Shown here: piece by piece, positions 37,579 through 45,055 of the stretch
Layout of the letters: each line of letters begins with the position of its first letter
Numbering within the stretch: the first letter of the stretch is position 1
Source: Myxococcales bacterium
GTDB lineage: Bacteria; Myxococcota_A; Polyangia; Polyangiales; Houyiibacteriaceae
Reading direction: 5' to 3'
Assembly: GCA_024640845.1 (NCBI GenBank)
Contig: JAHEEE010000020.1
Coordinates: 1 to 53,943, forward strand
DNA length: 53,943 nucleotides
The notes under the pieces: model-generated
What the model was told of the DNA's origin: nothing
Databases searched by the model: none
Seen by the model: only the letters and a program-made list of their open reading frames with translations
Made by a program: the position numbers and the translations under genes

Positions 37579-40020
37579 TTAGAAGGTGACTTGCACTCCC
37601 ACCTGCACGAACAGGGGCGCGTTGGGTCTGGCGCCGTACGGTCGGCGGGACACGATCGGGCGGGTGTTCGTGATGTTCTGAAGCCGGAGATACGCTTCCA
37701 CCGGTTCGAAGCGAACGCGGCCCACGACGTCCAACACGAAGTAAGCGTCGGTGTCGGGCAGCCGCTGCAACCCGACGAAGCCCTCGCTCATCTTTCCGAA
37801 GTAGTTCCCGATCAAATAGGCGCCCCAGAAGCTTTTCTCGAACCCGAGCCGAGCGTTGAGGACGTGTGCGGGAACGTATGGGATTGCATCTCCCTTTTCG
37901 ACGTTGCCAATGGTCGGATCCGACGACTCGAACGTCGTTCGGTACGTTGCTTTGGTGTACGTGTACGCGAGTCGAAGCGGCATCGACAACTCGCGCGGAA
38001 GCGGGACGGTGTAGCCTCCCAACACCTCGAGGCCGCCGATGAAGGCTCGCCCGTTGTTGAACTGCTGGTTGACGAGGTCGGGATCGCATCCTGCAGACTG
38101 AGTGCACTCACTCGTGATGTTGTTGTAGTCGTTGAAGAACCCGATCACTTCTCCAAAGCCCAATCCGTCGTTCGTCGCGTAACGAAAGCCGGCCTCGGTG
38201 TTGATCGATAGCTCGGGGTCGGCGCTCAGGCGGTTGCCCGGGGTGACGGGGCTGAACCCGCGGTGCACGCCGCCGAGCACCGCGAAACCTTCGAAGATGG
38301 TGTATTGCAGGCCGATGCCCGGGAGAAACACGAGCTGGGGGTCTTCGCTCACCCTGCCGAGCTCGGGCGCATTCTTCTCGTCCTCGAAGAAGGTGCGAAT
38401 GTATTCTACGCGTAGACCGGGTTTGATGACGAGATCCTCGATCTCGAGGCCATAGATGAGATAGCCGGCAAGCGCCTGCGCCTCGCCCTTGTTGTCGTCG
38501 ATCAACAAATCCGGATCGTCGACGTATGTGAGACCATCCCAAACGAGCTGCGTGTTTTGCATCGCGTAGCCCTGCTCGGGTTGAAAGCGGTCCACGGAGT
38601 CGTAGTGGAAGCGCAGGCCGGACTCGATTTCGTGCTGAACCTTTCCCGTCTTGAAATCCGCCCGAAGACGCGTCTGGATTCCCATCACCACGAATTCTCG
38701 TTGATTGCGGATGACCATCAGGTCCTGGGCGTCGGTACCGCCGCCCACCGAGGGTGAGTTCTGCTCGCCGGTGAGCACGAGATAGTACGAGTCGAGTGGC
38801 GGGGTCGTCGGCTGGGTCAGCACCTCGAGGAGTTGAGTTCCATCCCGAAACTGGTTGAGCCGCTCCCACGTACGGTTGAAGTTGCGCCAGTAGCCGGTGG
38901 TTTCGAGAAGGATGTGATCGCCGACCGCCAAGTTGTGGGTCAAATCGATCGCCGTACGCCACCACTCCATGTTGTCGAGCTGGCTCGAGGTGTAACGGCG
39001 GTTCGGATTGGCAGCGAAGTCCTCGTCGGTCAGGCCGAGATAGGTTTCATTCGAGGTCTCTCGAGAGCCGACGAACTTGACCGACAGTCGGTTGAACGCG
39101 TGCGATGCGAGATCGTTGTTGACGAAGCCACTGACCATGAGCTCGCCCCGTTGGAAGCCGGTGTTCCCGCGCCCGTAGTCGCCATCGAGCTCTTTGAAAC
39201 CCTGCGTCGAGAGGTAGATCCCCTCGACGATGAACCCGCCCCAGTCGTTCTTTCGGCCGTAGTGCAGGTGACCGCGGAAGGTTTGAAATCGTCCGTAGGA
39301 GAGATCGACCTGCCCGCGTGGCTTTTCGGGCACGGGTCGGCTCAGGTAGTTGATCGCGCCAGCCACGGATTGTGGACCGTAGAGAATCGCGGCGGGACCT
39401 TTGAACACTTCGACACCCGTGATGCGAGCCATCATCGGAAAGTAGTACGCTGCCGGAGCGGAATAGGGCGCTGGGCCGAAGAGCACTCCGTCTTCCATCA
39501 GCGTGACCTTCGAGCTTCGGTTGGGATTGGTTCCACGAAGACCGATATTGGGGCGAAGACCGAAACCGTCTTCCTGCCGAATGTAGACACCCGGAACCTG
39601 AAGCAGCACCGCGTTGGGGTCATCATACTGGATGGTTTGGAGCTGTTTCTGGTCGAGCGCCTGCACCGAGCCGCCCATCCGAAAAATGTCCTGAGGCCGA
39701 TACCGAACCGTCACCTCGCGAAGCTCGGGCATCGGAGCGCTCGGCTCTGGTTTCGCGCTCGGGGGCGAGGGCTCCTTCTCGCCCTCGGGCGGCGGCGCGA
39801 CTTCCTCGCCTTCGTAGACTTGCTCATCGAGGAGCTGCAGCTCTTCCTCGAGCATTGCCTCGTCGAAGGCATCAGGCTCGGCGCTGATACCAGCATCCGT
39901 TTCGGAGTCTGGCTCGGGCTCTTCGGCGTGCGCTGCCCTCGGGGTGATGCCCAGGGCCAGAAGAACGAACAGCCGCGCCACCAACACTGCCGGGGCGCGC
40001 TCGAATCGCCGCGTGTTCAC
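37579..40020 (-). CDS. TonB-dependent outer-membrane receptor, FecA-like
   Basis: 813 residues. Signal peptide 1-32 (ends RAAHA). Residues 33-99 are an unusual acidic extension with 18 Glu and 5 Asp. A TonB-box-like ELREVTVRYR (~98-107) comes next, then the plug (VPGVYIRQEDGFGLRPNIGLRGTNP ... EVFKGPAAILYGPQSVAGAINYLSRP) and the 22-strand barrel ending in FVQVGVQVTF with a terminal Phe. The plug resembles FecA-type ferric-citrate receptors; the ligand is not established. It overlaps the carboxylase-like gene by ATGA. Fur-like boxes flank the operon, which supports iron uptake. Confidence 0.9.
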   Translation of the reverse strand: MNTRRFERAPAVLVARLFVLLALGITPRAAHAEEPEPDSETDAGISAEPDAFDEAMLEEELQLLDEQVYEGEEVAPPPEGEKEPSPPSAKPEPSAPMPELREVTVRYRPQDIFRMGGSVQALDQKQLQTIQYDDPNAVLLQVPGVYIRQEDGFGLRPNIGLRGTNPNRSSKVTLMEDGVLFGPAPYSAPAAYYFPMMARITGVEVFKGPAAILYGPQSVAGAINYLSRPVPEKPRGQVDLSYGRFQTFRGHLHYGRKNDWGGFIVEGIYLSTQGFKELDGDYGRGNTGFQRGELMVSGFVNNDLASHAFNRLSVKFVGSRETSNETYLGLTDEDFAANPNRRYTSSQLDNMEWWRTAIDLTHNLAVGDHILLETTGYWRNFNRTWERLNQFRDGTQLLEVLTQPTTPPLDSYYLVLTGEQNSPSVGGGTDAQDLMVIRNQREFVVMGIQTRLRADFKTGKVQHEIESGLRFHYDSVDRFQPEQGYAMQNTQLVWDGLTYVDDPDLLIDDNKGEAQALAGYLIYGLEIEDLVIKPGLRVEYIRTFFEDEKNAPELGRVSEDPQLVFLPGIGLQYTIFEGFAVLGGVHRGFSPVTPGNRLSADPELSINTEAGFRYATNDGLGFGEVIGFFNDYNNITSECTQSAGCDPDLVNQQFNNGRAFIGGLEVLGGYTVPLPRELSMPLRLAYTYTKATYRTTFESSDPTIGNVEKGDAIPYVPAHVLNARLGFEKSFWGAYLIGNYFGKMSEGFVGLQRLPDTDAYFVLDVVGRVRFEPVEAYLRLQNITNTRPIVSRRPYGARPNAPLFVQVGVQVTF

Positions 40021-41444
40021 CTTGCGGCCCGCTTCGACTCGGCCACGAGCCTGCGTGCTTCAGGATAAGCAGGCAGGGGCTCGCCCGGAGGAGAGGGTGC
40101 GATCCAATGCATGACGGCGAGCGTGTCGGGCTCGTGCGCGAGATCGGCGTCTGGGTCGATGATGGGTACGGCGCGCCGGCCGTTCAGCGACACGAGGGCA
40201 TCGACACGCACCTCGACGTCTTCGTGACCGAGGCTCTCGTAGTCGCCGGCGATGCGGCGTGCGAGCTGAAGGATCAAGTCCGGCTGCCCGGACATCTCCC
40301 GTTCCTGGTGGCTCGTGAGGTACCGGCTCGGCGGAACCTGAACCTCGCGTTCCGCCCCGCGCCAACGGACGCGATAGCGGATGCTTCCGTTCTTCTCGCG
40401 AACCATCACGCGCCACGAGTAGCGCATCCCCTGCTCGTGCCAGAGCACGTCACCAGGGTAGAGGTACGCGCGGAGCGGCATCAGGGCTTGAATCACGCAA
40501 TACGTGCCGACGAGCGCCGCCCCGAGCGTGGACCAGCGGCCGGCCGTCGCAGTGCTTGCGGCAGGAGTCGCGTCATGGCGCCCCGCTGCCGCCGCCCCCG
40601 ATCCAGCTCGGAATCGCGCAAGAAGCCGGCGGGGCCAATCCGGTTCGAAGAAGAGGGTCGCCCCGCTCACCATCAAGAACGGAAACACGCCGATGACGAA
40701 GAGAAGGTGTGTGCAGAAGTGGAAGAAAACCACCGTTGCGAATGCGTACGGTCGCGTCTTGCGCCAGAGAAGAAACGGGACGACCAAGGTGTCGTTCAAG
40801 AAACCCGCCCAGCTCATGATGTGGGGCATTGCGGGCCACGTCAGAAGCGCTCCGATGAGCGGGGCCTCCGTTCGCGCAGCGAGCCAAATCCCGAGCGGCT
40901 GCGCATGCAGCAGCCAGTCCGGCTGCAGCTTTGCGATCCCCGCGTAGAAGTAGACGACACCGATCTGAAAGCGCATCAGGTAGAGCACCCAGGCCGGCAC
41001 CACGGGCGCGAAACGATCGGGTCGGAGCCACGCGTCGACAGAATAGGCGCGGTGCAGCGGCAAGAAGCACATCAGAAACGCAAGGAGACTGACGAGGTAG
41101 TAGTGGTTCAGGTAGTTGGTGACGTCGATGAGCTCCACGTATGTGAACAACAGGAACAGCGCGACGATCGAGAAGCGATACAGGAACCCGATTGCGACGA
41201 ATGCGGCGAGCACCGCCATTGCGACGCAGGCGGCGGTCATCCAGGGCTCAGGGAGCACGCGAACCCATTCGAAGCCCCAGTACTTGAAGAAAAACGTCGG
41301 CTGCGTGTAGAACCGTTCGACCCAGCCATTCAAGAGAAAACGAACCGAGCTCAACGAGAGAATCGCGCCGAAGAGAAAACGGAACGCCGCCAACGAGGCA
41401 GCATCGCGAGGTTCGAGCAGCCTTCCTTGGAGCGAGCGAAGCAT
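40017..41444 (-). CDS. Vitamin K-dependent gamma-carboxylase-like (HTTM) membrane protein
   Basis: 475 residues with several membrane helices in the first ~270. The motif NHYYLVSLLAFLMCFLPLHRAYSVDAWL and YFYAGIAKLQPDWL align with human gamma-glutamyl carboxylase around its His160 and Lys218; the equivalents here are His114 and Lys172. Lys218 is the base that deprotonates vitamin K hydroquinone in the human enzyme. The C-terminal ~160 residues (GMRYSWRVMVREKNGSIRYRV ... PPSRYLTSHQEREMSGQPD) form the soluble domain also present in VKGC. Whether bacterial homologues carboxylate Glu is not generally established. Here it lies between an imelysin and a TonB receptor and is coupled to both (TGATG and ATGA). 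Confidence 0.85.
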   Translation of the reverse strand: MLRSLQGRLLEPRDAASLAAFRFLFGAILSLSSVRFLLNGWVERFYTQPTFFFKYWGFEWVRVLPEPWMTAACVAMAVLAAFVAIGFLYRFSIVALFLLFTYVELIDVTNYLNHYYLVSLLAFLMCFLPLHRAYSVDAWLRPDRFAPVVPAWVLYLMRFQIGVVYFYAGIAKLQPDWLLHAQPLGIWLAARTEAPLIGALLTWPAMPHIMSWAGFLNDTLVVPFLLWRKTRPYAFATVVFFHFCTHLLFVIGVFPFLMVSGATLFFEPDWPRRLLARFRAGSGAAAAGRHDATPAASTATAGRWSTLGAALVGTYCVIQALMPLRAYLYPGDVLWHEQGMRYSWRVMVREKNGSIRYRVRWRGAEREVQVPPSRYLTSHQEREMSGQPDLILQLARRIAGDYESLGHEDVEVRVDALVSLNGRRAVPIIDPDADLAHEPDTLAVMHWIAPSPPGEPLPAYPEARRLVAESKRAAR

Positions 41445-42643
41445 CAGTCGTTGTCGCCCGCGGCCCGGTCCGGTGCCTCGAGGTCGAGCACCGACAGGAA
41501 GTCGGACTTCAGAATGTCCGTCACGGAGATCAGCGCGGTATGCACCGCTACCATCGCCGCTTCGTCTTGTGTCAGGGCGTCACGAAACGTTCCAGGCACC
41601 GCCTCGGTCGCGCTGATCGCTGCCGTGATCGCGTTCGCCATGTCGTCCGCGACGTCGTTTGCGCCCATGTCCCGAAGTAAGTCGTCGAAGCCTAAATCGT
41701 CACCACCTGGTTCGCCTCCGAGAAACAAGAGCTCGAACCCGAGGAGGTTGGCGATCACGTGCTCTTTGGATCGCAGCGCCCACTGCGACTCGAGCGCTTC
41801 TGGGCATTGCTCGGCTGAGCAACCAGTGATGCCCAATGGCGTTCCAAGCTTCATGTCCTCGGTTTCCTTGGAGAGATAGAACATCGCGTCCGAGATCGCG
41901 TTCAGCCCCTCTTGCGCCGTGTCATAGACCGAGCCGCTGCGCGCCGGATTCGTGAGCTCTTCGATGAAGTTGTCGCCAGCGGGCGACCAGGCATCGACGA
42001 GCTCTTCGGCTCGACGGCGGACTAGAGTGGACAGCGAAGCGGCGTATGTGAGTCGCCGCTGCGGAATCATCTCGGCCATCGATTCCCAGGTGCCGTCTTG
42101 GTTGATCGGGTCAAAGGGGGCGCAGTTGTTGCCGGGGTCGTCGGTGAACAACAAATACTCGACGGCCCAGAGGCCGATCGGGGCTCCCGCGGTCTGCGCG
42201 AGCGCATCGGGGTCGTCGTAGCTCTCGCCGATCGTTTGCCGATCGACCTCGCAGCGATTGAGAAGCGGCCACGAGTAGATGCGCGCCCGCAGATCCTGAC
42301 CGCCCATCACGCTCAGGCTCGCGCCGAGCGGCCCGAACTGCATGACCTCGAGCTCTTGCCAGATGCTCATCGCTTCTCGCCATGCGCTCTGCGCGGCGTC
42401 TCGGCCTCCTGCGTTCGGCGTAGCGCTCGAAAGCGCCGTTTCGAGAGCTGCCGCCTCCGTTGCAAACCGCTCGATCAGTGGCACCACGACGTCCTCGCCG
42501 AGCGCTGCCAACACCTCGCCGCGTCGTCCCAGGTCACCACCGCTACCGCCGCCGCCGGTCGAGCCGTCGCTGCTGCAACTCACGACCCCTGTGCCGAGCG
42601 CGAGTAAGATCGATGCCCTACCAAGAAGTGATGTTCGCTTCAT
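41444..42643 (-). CDS. Imelysin (peptidase M75-like) lipoprotein
   Basis: 399 residues. Signal peptide with lipobox ends at Cys23 (GTGVVSC); a Gly/Ser spacer follows. The helical imelysin domain (~45-370) has AWREAMSIWQELEVMQFGP and YSWPLLNRCEVD. The GxHxxE motif of the family, proposed to bind metal, is GLWAVE here (157-162), so the His is Trp. Imelysins are iron-regulated and linked to iron uptake, with no proven protease activity. ATG at 42643 gives the clean signal peptide and overlaps the DUF4856 gene by 26 bases. Confidence 0.88.
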   Translation of the reverse strand: MKRTSLLGRASILLALGTGVVSCSSDGSTGGGGSGGDLGRRGEVLAALGEDVVVPLIERFATEAAALETALSSATPNAGGRDAAQSAWREAMSIWQELEVMQFGPLGASLSVMGGQDLRARIYSWPLLNRCEVDRQTIGESYDDPDALAQTAGAPIGLWAVEYLLFTDDPGNNCAPFDPINQDGTWESMAEMIPQRRLTYAASLSTLVRRRAEELVDAWSPAGDNFIEELTNPARSGSVYDTAQEGLNAISDAMFYLSKETEDMKLGTPLGITGCSAEQCPEALESQWALRSKEHVIANLLGFELLFLGGEPGGDDLGFDDLLRDMGANDVADDMANAITAAISATEAVPGTFRDALTQDEAAMVAVHTALISVTDILKSDFLSVLDLEAPDRAAGDND

Positions 42644-44081
42644 CGAAACCATAAGCCTCTCCAATTCGGTTTCGCGCATCGAGGAGCTGCGCTCGATACA
42701 CTTGATCGTTGACGGGATCGCTCGGCGAGGCGCCGCCGGGTGCCTCTCCCACCGCTGCGTGAAGGGCGGCGAAATCTTCGTCGCCCATCGGTGACCGCGG
42801 ATTGAACTGAAAGCCGAGCGCGAAGCCCTTGAGCTCCGACCAGTGCTTCGCGTGGTCAGCAAAGCTGTAGTCGTCGCCTCCGATGGCATCCATATCACCC
42901 AACACTTCGTTGATGTAGTGGATGGCGGTTGCCGCGTAGGCCTTTTCCCATGCGAGGACCGCAGTGTCGCGCTGCACCTTGAGTGCGCTCAAGTCCACTT
43001 CCGTGCCTGCCTGGTACGCGGCGGTGATGAGGGCGCGTCCAGCTCGAAACGCGAGGTCTGCTTCCCCCGTGAAGTCAGTGGGCGCTTCGGGCGCGCTACC
43101 GAGGTCGCGTTTCGCCGCATTGACCGAGGCACCGAAGTTGAGCTCGCTCAGAAGGTCGATCAGGCCGTCGCCATTCGTGTCGTAGTAGCCGTTTTGGAAG
43201 TCGGGCCGACCAGCAGAGCCCGCAATCTCTTCGTCGGTGTACTCACTGTAGTCGCGTGCGCCTCCCCAATAGCCATAGGCTTCGTCCCAGCTATGCTCGA
43301 GCGTGGTGTAGACGTTGTCCGCATCGAGCTCGTTTGCCGAAAGCAAGCCCTTGCCGTCGACGTCATCGTCGAGGTAGTCGTCCGTGCCCTGGCTGAAGTT
43401 GACCGCGCCAAGGAGAAACTTCTCGACGAGCTGAGTGAGATCGAGCCCATCCGGGGTCAGGTAGAGCGGAGTTGCTGCGTCGATCGGGAAGCTACCCGTC
43501 GCGGCACTCGAGGCTTGGGTTGCGAAGGTCCAAAACAACGCCAGCAAGAGCGACTCTGGAGTCTGCGGAGCAGCGCGGCTGCCCTCCCCGTCGATCACCA
43601 GGTTGGCGGTCTCCCATCCGACGAAATCTCCACCCTTCCAATCTGCGTGGTCGGTGACGGCATCGTTGCCGGCCAGCTTCTCCTGCAAGTTGGCGTCGTT
43701 GAAGTCGGCATAGGTGCTCTGCAGGGTCGAGTCGCCGTCGGCGAGGAGGTCGGGAATCGTGCGACTCGGGTCGGCGAGACCGCCCTGCTCGTAGAGCGGT
43801 GTTAGAAACGAGACCACCTCTTCGGGCGTGTCGTAGCGCTCGAGGTTCTGGCCGCCGAGCACGTCGGCACTGATCGCCTGCATCAGCCCGACCAGGTCTT
43901 CGATCAGCAGCTGTCGCGTGCTCTGACCGAGGTACGCGACGCTTGATTCGCCGTTGCGTTCGAAGGTGTAGGTCATCGGCGTCGCGGTCTCTCCGCCGCC
44001 GTCGCCGTTCTCTCCGCAGCCGGCGAAGACCGCCGAAATTCCCAAGAAAAGCAGGCCAAAGCACTGCCCTGAGCGACTCAT
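42618..44081 (-). CDS. DUF4856 lipoprotein
   Basis: 487 residues. The lipobox is at Cys22 (SAVFAGC). The mature part begins TYTFERNGESSVAYLGQSTRQLLIEDLVGLM, typical of DUF4856, a family commonly found next to imelysin in iron-uptake loci. Two Asp-rich loops (DDDVDGKG and DTNGDGLID) resemble calcium-binding loops without the final Glu. The C-terminal half is helical. It is the first gene of the operon and has a Fur-like box 17 bases upstream of its ATG. Probably surface- or outer-membrane-anchored; exact role unknown. Confidence 0.87.
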   Translation of the reverse strand: MSRSGQCFGLLFLGISAVFAGCGENGDGGGETATPMTYTFERNGESSVAYLGQSTRQLLIEDLVGLMQAISADVLGGQNLERYDTPEEVVSFLTPLYEQGGLADPSRTIPDLLADGDSTLQSTYADFNDANLQEKLAGNDAVTDHADWKGGDFVGWETANLVIDGEGSRAAPQTPESLLLALFWTFATQASSAATGSFPIDAATPLYLTPDGLDLTQLVEKFLLGAVNFSQGTDDYLDDDVDGKGLLSANELDADNVYTTLEHSWDEAYGYWGGARDYSEYTDEEIAGSAGRPDFQNGYYDTNGDGLIDLLSELNFGASVNAAKRDLGSAPEAPTDFTGEADLAFRAGRALITAAYQAGTEVDLSALKVQRDTAVLAWEKAYAATAIHYINEVLGDMDAIGGDDYSFADHAKHWSELKGFALGFQFNPRSPMGDEDFAALHAAVGEAPGGASPSDPVNDQVYRAQLLDARNRIGEAYGFDEANITSW

Positions 44082-44097
44082 AGTGTGGGTCCTTATT

Positions 44098-44116
44098 GAA
44101 AGTGAAAATCAATTGC
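44098..44116 (-). promoter_or_regulatory. Fur-like box before the DUF4856-imelysin-HTTM-receptor operon
   Basis: 13 of 19 positions match the Fur consensus, with a GA-AATCA core. It lies just upstream of the first gene, in AT-rich sequence unlike its surroundings. Weaker than the box at 37492-37510. Confidence 0.5.
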
Positions 44117-44599
44117 GAATTCGATACCATCCGGGCGTGCGATGCGCAAGCGAAAAGGCCTGAACGAGTAGCGAAGCGAAGAGGCCGAATCCATGGGGTG
44201 GTTCGCAGGGCCGCACGGCGCCTTGCAACTCAGGTCTACGCGGCCGTCTTGGGGTGCAGCCGGACGAGGTCTCCAGGTCGGATGATCCAGATGACGAAGC
44301 GGTTCGAGGTTTGCGGGACTTCAGCGCTCAGTACGACAAGGCGCTTGCCGCATGGACTGCGGGCAAACGCAGCGTTCGCTTTCCCGTCGGCACTTGCGGC
44401 GAGTTGCATCCATGCATGTCGTATCCGGGATCAAGCGCAGACTTTGCGCCTCCTCGATCTTCGTTCGCATGCGACACGCCGGAACCAGCGTGTTTCGTAA
44501 ACATTGGCTTATGGGTATCGAATAGGGTCGTTGGCCCAGTTGTTGCTTAATCGAGTGAGTGCACCACGCGCCTTGAAGCGCCAGAAAGGGGAAGAAGCC
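44117..44599. other. Non-coding gap before hsp20, with a possible transposase scrap
   Basis: 483 bases without a convincing gene. On the plus strand from about 44254 to 44420 one frame reads FSAQYDKALAAWTAGKRSVRFPVGT. This weakly recalls the C-terminal W-x-AG-x-R-V-FP-x-GT pattern of transposases common in myxobacteria. There are no terminal repeats and no start. No CIRCE element was seen upstream of hsp20. Confidence 0.4.
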
Positions 44600-45049
44600 A
44601 TGACACTCATGAAGAAGAGCCGCGACCCGCTCGCGGGCTTCGGAAGCTTGCAAGAAGCGGTGCGTGACATGCTGGCAACCTGGCCGTTCGGCGAGCGCGA
44701 GGCCCTCTCCATCGCGGATTGGACGCCTTCGTGCAACGTTTCCGAGACCGCTGAGGAGTATCGGATCGAGGCGGAGCTGCCCGGCGTCAAACAAGAAGAC
44801 CTCGAAGTCAACGTCGAGGACCGAGTGCTGACGCTTCGCGGTGAGCGCCGCGAAGAAAGGGAACATAAGGGGAAGAAAGTCCACCGCGTGGAGAGCTCGT
44901 ATGGGAGCTTCATGCGAAGCTTCACGCTGCCCAACGATGCGGACGAAGACAAGGTCTCCGCGGAGTACAAGGATGGGCTGCTGAGCCTGCGGATTCCGCG
45001 CACGGCCCCGCAGGAAACCAAGGCGCGCACCGTCCAAATCAAGTCGTAG
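44600..45049 (+). CDS. Small heat-shock protein, Hsp20 family
   Basis: 149 residues. The alpha-crystallin domain (~42-135) includes WTPSCNVSETAEEYRIEAELPGVKQEDLEV, VLTLRGERREE, and the final A-x-x-x-GLL motif as AEYKDGLLSLRIPRT. The RVESSYGSFMRSFTLP strand is typical of bacterial Hsp20. Oligomeric ATP-independent holdase. AGGGGAAG upstream of the ATG at 44600. The Pcm fusion gene starts six bases after its stop, so they are one transcript. Confidence 0.94.
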   Translation: MTLMKKSRDPLAGFGSLQEAVRDMLATWPFGEREALSIADWTPSCNVSETAEEYRIEAELPGVKQEDLEVNVEDRVLTLRGERREEREHKGKKVHRVESSYGSFMRSFTLPNDADEDKVSAEYKDGLLSLRIPRTAPQETKARTVQIKS

Positions 45050-45055
45050 GACGAG

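Noticed and set aside
38833-40068. Plus-strand open frame opposite the TonB receptor
   Set aside because: Antisense of a receptor with intact plug and barrel motifs.
40107-41879. Plus-strand open frame of 590 codons opposite the HTTM and imelysin genes
   Set aside because: Very charged, low-complexity and spans two real genes with signal peptides and membrane helices on the other strand.
44500-44599. Search for CIRCE, ROSE or sigma-32 elements before hsp20
   Set aside because: Only partial hexamers (for example a CTTGAA too close to the start) were seen; not convincing.
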